Assembly: GCF_030246865.1 (NCBI RefSeq)
Contig: NZ_CP126738.1
Coordinates: 1,364,001-1,428,000 of the forward strand
Direction: 5' to 3'
DNA: 64,000 bases
DNA from: Microbacterium sp. zg-B96
GTDB lineage: Bacteria > Actinomycetota > Actinomycetes > Actinomycetales > Microbacteriaceae
The stretch's first letter is position 1; each line of letters starts with the position of its first letter. Both the position numbers and the translations under genes were made by a program. Below are positions 59,293 through 64,000 of this stretch, piece after piece. The notes beneath the pieces are model-generated. The model saw only the letters and a program-made list of their open reading frames with translations, was not told where the DNA came from and made no database searches.

Positions 59293-59298
59293 TAGCGT
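59293..59298 (+). promoter_or_regulatory. -10 box TAGCGT of the RibD-like gene
   Basis: 7 nt before the ATG at 59306. Leaderless arrangement. Confidence 0.45.
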
Positions 59299-59305
59299 GG
59301 CGCCC

Positions 59306-59866
59306 ATGGCACGCGTGATCTTCTACACCGCGACGACGCTCGATGGCTACCTGGCAGACGAGGCCGATTCGCTGGATTGGCTGTTCGCCGTTCCCGGCGG
59401 AGAGGGTGGGGATGCCGACTTCCAGACGTTCCTCGACGGGATCGGAGTGCTGGTGCAGGGCTCGACGACGTACCAGTGGGTCCTCGACCACGAGGACCTC
59501 ATCGCCCACCCCGAGAAGTGGCCTGCGTTCTACGGTCCTCGTCCCACGTGGGTGTTCACGACGCGCGAGTTGACCGCCGTCCCCGGCGCCGACGTGCGGT
59601 TCGCCGCCGGCCCCGTCACCGACTACTGGTCGCAGATCCGCGAAGCGGCCGGGCACCTGGATGTCTGGGTCGTCGGCGGCGGGGACCTCGCCGGCCAGTT
59701 CGTCGACGCGGGGCTGCTGGACGAGATCCGGGTCTCGGTCGCGCCGGCGACGCTCGGCGCCGGCAGGCCGCTGCTGCCCCGCCGATTCGGTGCCGACCGG
59801 CTCAAACTCACAGATGTGCGCCGCAACGGCCAGTTCGCCGAGCTGACCTACGCCGTGCGTTCCTGA
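59306..59866 (+). CDS. Dihydrofolate reductase family protein (RibD C-terminal domain)
   Basis: A 186-residue intact member of the RibD C-terminal/DHFR-like family. TATTLDGYLADE opens the fold, VVGGGDLAGQFVDAGLLDEI is the NADPH-binding region, and APATLGAGRPLLP the end. It may be a small-molecule reductase of unknown substrate. It is the complete paralogue of the decayed gene at 51952-52355. It overlaps the convergent SGNH gene by 19 nt. Confidence 0.85.
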   Translation: MARVIFYTATTLDGYLADEADSLDWLFAVPGGEGGDADFQTFLDGIGVLVQGSTTYQWVLDHEDLIAHPEKWPAFYGPRPTWVFTTRELTAVPGADVRFAAGPVTDYWSQIREAAGHLDVWVVGGGDLAGQFVDAGLLDEIRVSVAPATLGAGRPLLPRRFGADRLKLTDVRRNGQFAELTYAVRS

Positions 59867-60618
59867 CGGGGCTCCACCGGTACCCAGAACGGGTGCTTCG
59901 GTTCGCGGTTGTCCCCGGATGAGGTGCGGGTCAGCCGTCGCCGCACCCACGGGCCGACGTGGGCGCGGTAGTACGCCGCGCCGCGCAGGGCCACCGGCGG
60001 CAGATGCGGCAGCGACCACCATCCCTCCGGCGCGTCCATATCGAGCGCCTCCAGAACGCGCGCCGCGACCCGGTGGTGCCCGCGCGTGTTCATGTGCAAC
60101 CGGTCCTCGGACCAGTACGGCGGGGTCGACAGCTCCCGGTCGGGCCAGTTGAACGCCGTCACCACGTCGGGCCGGTCGGCGACGCGCTGCTCGACGGCGG
60201 CGGTGAGCAGGTCACCGCGGCGCTGGATGACGCGGCTCAGCGGCAGCTGGCCGGAGGGGTTCGCCCCCGACAGCATGATGAGTTGCACGCCCTCTTCGTC
60301 GCACCGGCGCATCACGTGCGAGAACCCGTCGGCCACGTGCCTGATCGACGTGCGCGGGCGGATCATGTCGTTGCCGCCGCCGTTGAACGACAGGTGCGTC
60401 GGCTTCAATGCGAGGGCGGGCTCCAGCTGTTCGGCGAGGATGCCGTCGATGAGCTTGCCGCGGATGGCGAGGTTGGCATACTCGAGCGGTTCACCTGCGG
60501 CATCCGCCCACGCCTGCGCCACGAGGTCCGCCCAGCCGCGGACGCGTCCGTCGGGGAGGTCGTCGCCGATGCCCTCGGTGAATGAATCGCCGATCGCGAC
60601 GTAACGCACGGATGCCAT
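59848..60618 (-). CDS. SGNH/GDSL hydrolase (short paralogue)
   Basis: A 256-residue cytoplasmic hydrolase. IGDSFTEGIGDDLPDG (nucleophile Ser), GGGND (oxyanion) and DRLHMNTRGH (Asp and His) are complete. It shares the order of motifs and the C-terminal WxxxxLPP-type extension with the longer protein at 25150-26022, indicating gene duplication. The ATG has TAGGCT exactly 6 nt upstream. The substrate is unknown. Confidence 0.85.
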   Translation of the reverse strand: MASVRYVAIGDSFTEGIGDDLPDGRVRGWADLVAQAWADAAGEPLEYANLAIRGKLIDGILAEQLEPALALKPTHLSFNGGGNDMIRPRTSIRHVADGFSHVMRRCDEEGVQLIMLSGANPSGQLPLSRVIQRRGDLLTAAVEQRVADRPDVVTAFNWPDRELSTPPYWSEDRLHMNTRGHHRVAARVLEALDMDAPEGWWSLPHLPPVALRGAAYYRAHVGPWVRRRLTRTSSGDNREPKHPFWVPVEPRQERTA

Positions 60619-60624
60619 CGGATC

Positions 60625-60630
60625 AGCCTA
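60625..60630 (-). promoter_or_regulatory. -10 box TAGGCT of the short SGNH gene
   Basis: 6 nt before the ATG at 60618. Leaderless arrangement. Confidence 0.5.
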
Positions 60631-60638
60631 CGCGCAGG

Positions 60639-62000
60639 TCACCTGTCGTCCAGGGCGAGGCCCCGCCTGTCGGCGAGTCCCCAGGCCGCGGCGGCGGCGA
60701 TGACGAAGAAGCTCGCGAACACCACGAACAGCAGGGGCGCGCCCCCGCCGGCCAGCAGCGGCGGCACCGTCAGCGGTGCGACGATCGACGCGATGCGGCC
60801 GACACCGGCGGCCCACCCCGACCCGGTGGCGCGCAGCGACGTCGGGTACATCTCGGGCGTGACGGCGTACAGCGCGCCCCACGCACCCAGGTTGAAGAAC
60901 GACAGCGCCATGCCGGTCGCGATGATCGCCCCCTCCCCCGTCGCGGTGCCGAACAGCACGGCGGCCACGGCGGAACCCGCGAGGAAGACCGACAGGGTGA
61001 GCCGCCGCCCCCACACTTCGATCAGCCACGCCGCGACGGCGTACCCGGGCAGTTGCGCGAGCGTGATGATCAGCGTGAAACCGAACGAGCGCACCAGGTC
61101 GTAGCCCTGGGCCACCAGGATGGTGGGGATCCAGATGAACGCCCCGTAGTACGAGAAGTTGACGCAGAACCACACCAGCCACAAGCACGCCGTGCGCACG
61201 CGGAACTCCGCCGACCACAGCGCCTTCAGCCGGTCGCCGGTGCGCACGGCTGCCGGCGGCGCCGTCGGCGCCACCGGGACGACTCGCACGGAGACCGCGA
61301 CGGCCCCGGCCGGTGCGGCATCCTCGAACGACCTCGTGACGGCATCCGCTTCGGCCAGCCGTCCCCGCCGCTCGAGCCAGCGGGCCGATTCCGGCAGACT
61401 CCACCGCACGATCAGGGCGTACACCGCCGGGATCGCGCCGAGGAAGAACGCCCACCGCCAGCCGTCGTCCGAGGCGGGGATCACGAAGTAGCCGATGAGC
61501 GCGGCGGCGGTCCACCCGACGGCCCAGAACGCCTCGAGGATCACGATGAGACGGCCCCGCATGCGGGCCGGGGCGAACTCGCTGACGTAGGTACTCGCCA
61601 CCGGCAGCTCGGCACCCAGGCCCAGCCCGACGAAGAACCGCAGCACCAGCAGCATCGCCAGGCCCCCCACCAGCGCGCTCGCGCCGGTCGCGATGCCGTA
61701 GACCAGCAGGGTCAGCGCGAACACCTGGCGGCGCCCGAAGCGGTCGGCGAGCAGGCCGCCCAGGCTCGCGCCGATCGCCATGCCCACGAACCCGATCGAG
61801 GCGATCCACGCCGTCTCCTGTGGCTGCAGCGACCATTGCACGGCGAGGGCCGCGATGATGAACGAGATCAGTCCCACGTCCATCGCGTCCAGCGCCCAGC
61901 CGATGCCGGAGCCGGTGAGCACCCGCAGATGCCGACGGGTGAACGGCAGACGGTCCAGGCGCTCCGACGCGGTCGCAGGAGCTGTGGCGGCTTCGGTCAT
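60639..62000 (-). CDS. MFS transporter (sugar/organic acid:proton type)
   Basis: A 453-residue transporter with 12 predicted helices. LDAMDVGLISF in helix 1 and GGLLADRFGRRQVFAL between helices 2 and 3 (the MFS signature) are intact. YVSEFAPARMRGRL and PESARWL are typical of sugar-porter and aromatic acid families. The substrate is not determined. TACCAT lies 6 nt before the ATG. The tail ends 20 nt upstream of the SGNH start. Confidence 0.9.
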   Translation of the reverse strand: MTEAATAPATASERLDRLPFTRRHLRVLTGSGIGWALDAMDVGLISFIIAALAVQWSLQPQETAWIASIGFVGMAIGASLGGLLADRFGRRQVFALTLLVYGIATGASALVGGLAMLLVLRFFVGLGLGAELPVASTYVSEFAPARMRGRLIVILEAFWAVGWTAAALIGYFVIPASDDGWRWAFFLGAIPAVYALIVRWSLPESARWLERRGRLAEADAVTRSFEDAAPAGAVAVSVRVVPVAPTAPPAAVRTGDRLKALWSAEFRVRTACLWLVWFCVNFSYYGAFIWIPTILVAQGYDLVRSFGFTLIITLAQLPGYAVAAWLIEVWGRRLTLSVFLAGSAVAAVLFGTATGEGAIIATGMALSFFNLGAWGALYAVTPEMYPTSLRATGSGWAAGVGRIASIVAPLTVPPLLAGGGAPLLFVVFASFFVIAAAAAWGLADRRGLALDDR

Positions 62001-62006
62001 ACCGTC

Positions 62007-62012
62007 ATGGTA
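62007..62012 (-). promoter_or_regulatory. -10 box TACCAT of the MFS gene
   Basis: 6 nt before the ATG at 62000. Leaderless arrangement. Confidence 0.45.
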
Positions 62013-62040
62013 TTGATGCGGCGGCCCCCACCGCGCCAGC

Positions 62041-63081
62041 TCAGTGCGACGCGAGCATGTCCTGCACGAGCGGGGCGACGACCGAGCCGTACAGTTCGAT
62101 CGATCGCATCATCTTCCCGTGCGGCAGAGTGCCGGTGGAGTACTTCATGTCGAACCGGTCGGCGCCCAGCATCGTGACGGTGTCGACGATCTTTCGTGCC
62201 ACCGTCTCCGCGGACCCGACGTACAGCGCCCCCTCGGGGCCCACGTCGTGCTGGAAGCGCAGCCGGCTGTACGCGGGCCAGCCGCGTTCGCGGCCGATCG
62301 TGTTGTTCATCACCTCGAAGTGCTCGTACGCCTCCTCCCACGCCTGCTGGTCGGTCTCGGCGACGTAGCCCGGCGAATGGATGCCGACGGGGCGCGAGCC
62401 GTGACCGAAGGTCTCCAGCGACCGGTGGAAGAGGTCGACGAACGGCCGGAAGCGGTCCGCCGGACCGCCGATGATCGCGAGCATGAGCCCGTAACCGTAG
62501 CGGGCCGTGCGCACGACCGACTCCGGGCTCCCCCCGACGCCGACCCACGCGGTGAGCCCGCCTTCCGTCTTCGGGAACACATCGGCATCCGCAAGTCCTG
62601 CTCGCGTCGTGCCCTCCCACGTGACGGGCTGCTCTGTCAGCAGCCGTGAGAACAGGTCGAGCTTCTCCTCGAACAGCACCTCGTAGTCGTGCAGGTCGTA
62701 TCCGAACAGCGGGAACGACTCCGTGAAGGATCCGCGACCGAGGATCACTTCGGCGCGCCCGGCGGACAGCGCGTCGAGCGTGGCGAACCGCTCGTACACG
62801 CGCACCGGGTCGTCGCTGGAGAGTACGGTGACCGCCGTGCCCAACCGGATGCCGCTGGTGCGCGCCGCGATCGCGGCCAGCACGATCTCGGGGCTCGAGA
62901 CGGCGAACTCGCGGCGGTGGTGCTCCCCCACGTTGAACGCCGCGAGACCCAGCTCGTCGGCCAGCACCGCCTGGTCCACGATGTGACGGATCGTCTGCGC
63001 GGCGCTCAGCAGCTCGCCATCCGATCCCCGGGTGATGTCGCCGAACGTGTCGAGTCCCAGTTGCAGTGCCGTGTCAGGCAT
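62041..63081 (-). CDS. LLM class flavin-dependent oxidoreductase
   Basis: A 346-residue TIM-barrel flavoenzyme of the luciferase-like group, using reduced FMN or F420. LAAFNVGEHHRREFAVSSPE near residues 50-70 and RAEVILGRGSFTESFPLFGY are family motifs. It may be a monooxygenase or an F420-dependent reductase. ATG 63081 is chosen because AAAGGAG lies 7 nt upstream; the frame extends 9 codons further. Monocistronic. Confidence 0.88.
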   Translation of the reverse strand: MPDTALQLGLDTFGDITRGSDGELLSAAQTIRHIVDQAVLADELGLAAFNVGEHHRREFAVSSPEIVLAAIAARTSGIRLGTAVTVLSSDDPVRVYERFATLDALSAGRAEVILGRGSFTESFPLFGYDLHDYEVLFEEKLDLFSRLLTEQPVTWEGTTRAGLADADVFPKTEGGLTAWVGVGGSPESVVRTARYGYGLMLAIIGGPADRFRPFVDLFHRSLETFGHGSRPVGIHSPGYVAETDQQAWEEAYEHFEVMNNTIGRERGWPAYSRLRFQHDVGPEGALYVGSAETVARKIVDTVTMLGADRFDMKYSTGTLPHGKMMRSIELYGSVVAPLVQDMLASH

Positions 63082-63163
63082 CCGCGGCTCCTTTCTATTC
63101 ACGTGCATGCAACGTTACGGGGTGCGTCCGCATTCCAGGGCGTGCCGGGGGTAGGAGATGGGA

Positions 63164-63221
63164 CGAGCGTAGGAGGTTTCGGTGGCGATCGGTCCTACCT
63201 TCGCCACATCTCCTACGCTCG
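63164..63221. repeat. 58-bp nested palindromic element
   Basis: The outer arms are CGAGCGTAGGAG (63164-63175) and its complement (63210-63221). The inner arms are GTGGCGA and TCGCCAC. A related GTAGGAGATG unit lies at 63151. It lies between the divergent LLM and phosphoribosyltransferase genes. It resembles a repetitive extragenic palindrome. Confidence 0.7.
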
Positions 63222-63252
63222 CGACAGGCGTGACGGACGGATGCCGCGAGCG

Positions 63253-63258
63253 TACGGT
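63253..63258 (+). promoter_or_regulatory. -10 box TACGGT of the phosphoribosyltransferase gene
   Basis: 6 nt before the GTG at 63265. Leaderless arrangement. Confidence 0.5.
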
Positions 63259-63264
63259 GGAGGC

Positions 63265-63894
63265 GTGACCGTGTACGCCGATCGGGTCGCTGCGGGTGTC
63301 GCGTTGGCGGCAGCGCTGGAGGCCTGGCGCGGCACCGACGCGGTCGTGGTGGGCATCCCCCGCGGCGGCGTGGTGGTGGCCGCCGCCGTCGCCCGCGAGC
63401 TGCAGCTGCCGCTCACGGCCGTGGCGGTGCGCAAGCTCGGTGTCCCGGCGCAGTCCGAGGTCGCCGCCGGCGCGATCGCGCAGGACGTGCGTGTGCTCAA
63501 CGACGAGGCGGTGGCCCGCCGGTGGCTCACCTCGGACCAGCTGGCCGCCGTCGAGCGCCGGGAACGCGTGGAACTGCAGCGACGCACCGACCGGTACGGG
63601 CTGGGAGAAGCGGATCTCACCGGACGCACCGCGATCGTCGTGGACGACGGTGTCGCCACCGGTGCCACGGCCACGGCCGCCTGCCGGGCGGTGCGCGCGC
63701 AGGGGGCGGCGCGGGTCGTGCTCGCAGCGCCGGTGGCGCCGGCGCGGTGGCGTCCGCCGCCGGATGCCGCCGACGACTGGGTCTGCGTGCAGCCGGTGCG
63801 GGACTTCTGGGCCGTGGGGCAGTTCTACGAGCGTTTCAACCAGACCAGTGACGAGGAGGTCGTGGCGCTTCTCCACGACACTCCCCGTCGCTGA
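63265..63894 (+). CDS. Phosphoribosyltransferase family protein
   Basis: A 209-residue type I PRTase fold. VVDDGVATGATA is the PRPP-binding motif and PRGGVVVAAAVARELQLPL the N-terminal loop. Actinobacterial relatives are often called phosphoribosyltransferases of unknown substrate; purine or pyrimidine salvage is possible. GTG 63265 is chosen with TACGGT 6 nt upstream; an upstream open frame is chance. Confidence 0.85.
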   Translation: MTVYADRVAAGVALAAALEAWRGTDAVVVGIPRGGVVVAAAVARELQLPLTAVAVRKLGVPAQSEVAAGAIAQDVRVLNDEAVARRWLTSDQLAAVERRERVELQRRTDRYGLGEADLTGRTAIVVDDGVATGATATAACRAVRAQGAARVVLAAPVAPARWRPPPDAADDWVCVQPVRDFWAVGQFYERFNQTSDEEVVALLHDTPRR

Positions 63895-63900
63895 GCCGGA

Positions 63901-64000
63901 TCAGGCCTGCAGTGCGGCGCGCAGCGTGTCCAGGCCCACGCCGCCGACGTCCAGCGCACGCTTGTGGAACTGCTTGATCGAGAAGTCCGCGCCTTCGCGC
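63901..64000 (-). CDS. C-terminal end of a DUF885-type protein (partial)
   Basis: Only the last ~33 codons are in the window. The translated end contains FSIKQFHKRALDVGGVGLDT, which resembles the C-terminus of DUF885 family putative peptidases. The rest lies beyond the window, so the assignment is tentative. Confidence 0.5.
   Translation of the reverse strand, partial: REGADFSIKQFHKRALDVGGVGLDTLRAALQA

Noticed and set aside
1-64000. Prophage, insertion sequence, integrase or plasmid functions
   Set aside because: I saw no transposase, integrase, phage structural or conjugation gene in any frame, and no abrupt composition change.

Overview
This 64 kb window is chromosomal DNA of a high-G+C actinobacterium, most likely a Microbacterium or close relative (Microbacteriaceae, Micrococcales). 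The evidence is actinobacterial gene content and order: the pafB-pafC-tatA-tatC-helicase-lnt-rbpA block, a GlgM-type glycogen synthase, zinc-free L31, DUF3099, DUF2510 and CGNR proteins, and a mycobacterial-type leucine/branched-chain catabolic set. Coding density is very high. There are many 4-nt ATGA/GTGA start-stop overlaps and several convergent gene tails that overlap. I see no prophage, insertion sequence, CRISPR array or rRNA operon. The only RNA gene recognised is tRNA-Leu(GAG).

Layout. 0-7.4 kb: a SURF1/DUF3099 cluster, FabG, SerB, divergent glgC/glgA, an ABC ATPase and rpmE2. 7.4-11.5 kb: an exonuclease, a hydrolase, a CGNR regulator, an EamA exporter and an Lrp regulator. 11.6-21.8 kb: branched-chain catabolism, with 2-oxoacid dehydrogenase E1 alpha, E1 beta and E2, then a TetR regulator divergent from acyl-CoA carboxylase (beta and biotinylated alpha), acyl-CoA dehydrogenase, MaoC hydratase and a CitE-like lyase. 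21.8-29.4 kb: phosphatase, sirtuin, TrmH, SGNH hydrolase, SF2 helicase and VIT/ferritin-like transporter genes, ending in tRNA-Leu. 29.5-42.9 kb: an M20 peptidase, uppP, PAC2, a HAD phosphatase, trmI, a FKBP lipoprotein, pafBC, tatAC, helY, lnt and rbpA. 43-50.3 kb: GDPD-SPFH-NfeD, an SDR, an S9 peptidase, HdeD, an AEC transporter and a DUF3267 metallopeptidase. 50.6-64 kb: an accessory-like stretch with an HTH/Clp-N-SRPBCC pair, a decayed DHFR-like gene, TetR, SRPBCC-ArsR, DeoD, an AraC/GyrI regulator, GNATs, a SUMF1-fold protein, a second SGNH hydrolase, MFS and LLM genes, and a phosphoribosyltransferase.

How genes work together. The BCKDH genes and the carboxylase/dehydrogenase/hydratase/lyase operon would carry leucine and other branched-chain carbon to acetyl-CoA. 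Lrp and TetR regulators sit divergently beside these two operons, with palindromic operator candidates between. PafBC, Tat, HelY, Lnt and RbpA form the housekeeping block that in other actinobacteria flanks the pupylation genes. Here trmI is followed directly by the FKBP gene, and no arc, dop, pup or pafA lies between them.

Three cross-window signals stand out. More than twenty start codons lie exactly 6-7 nt after a TAnnnT -10 box, which implies widespread leaderless mRNAs. Several intergenic spaces hold palindromic elements, including three 73-bp elements with matching arms within 1.8 kb. A 41-bp-period tandem repeat with an identical 17-bp core occurs at two sites 21 kb apart, in opposite orientation. 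No unmistakably new enzymatic system is visible. The best candidates for new biology are these repeats, the HTH/Clp-N-SRPBCC module, and the ArsR/SRPBCC pair whose start codons lie inside one shared palindrome.
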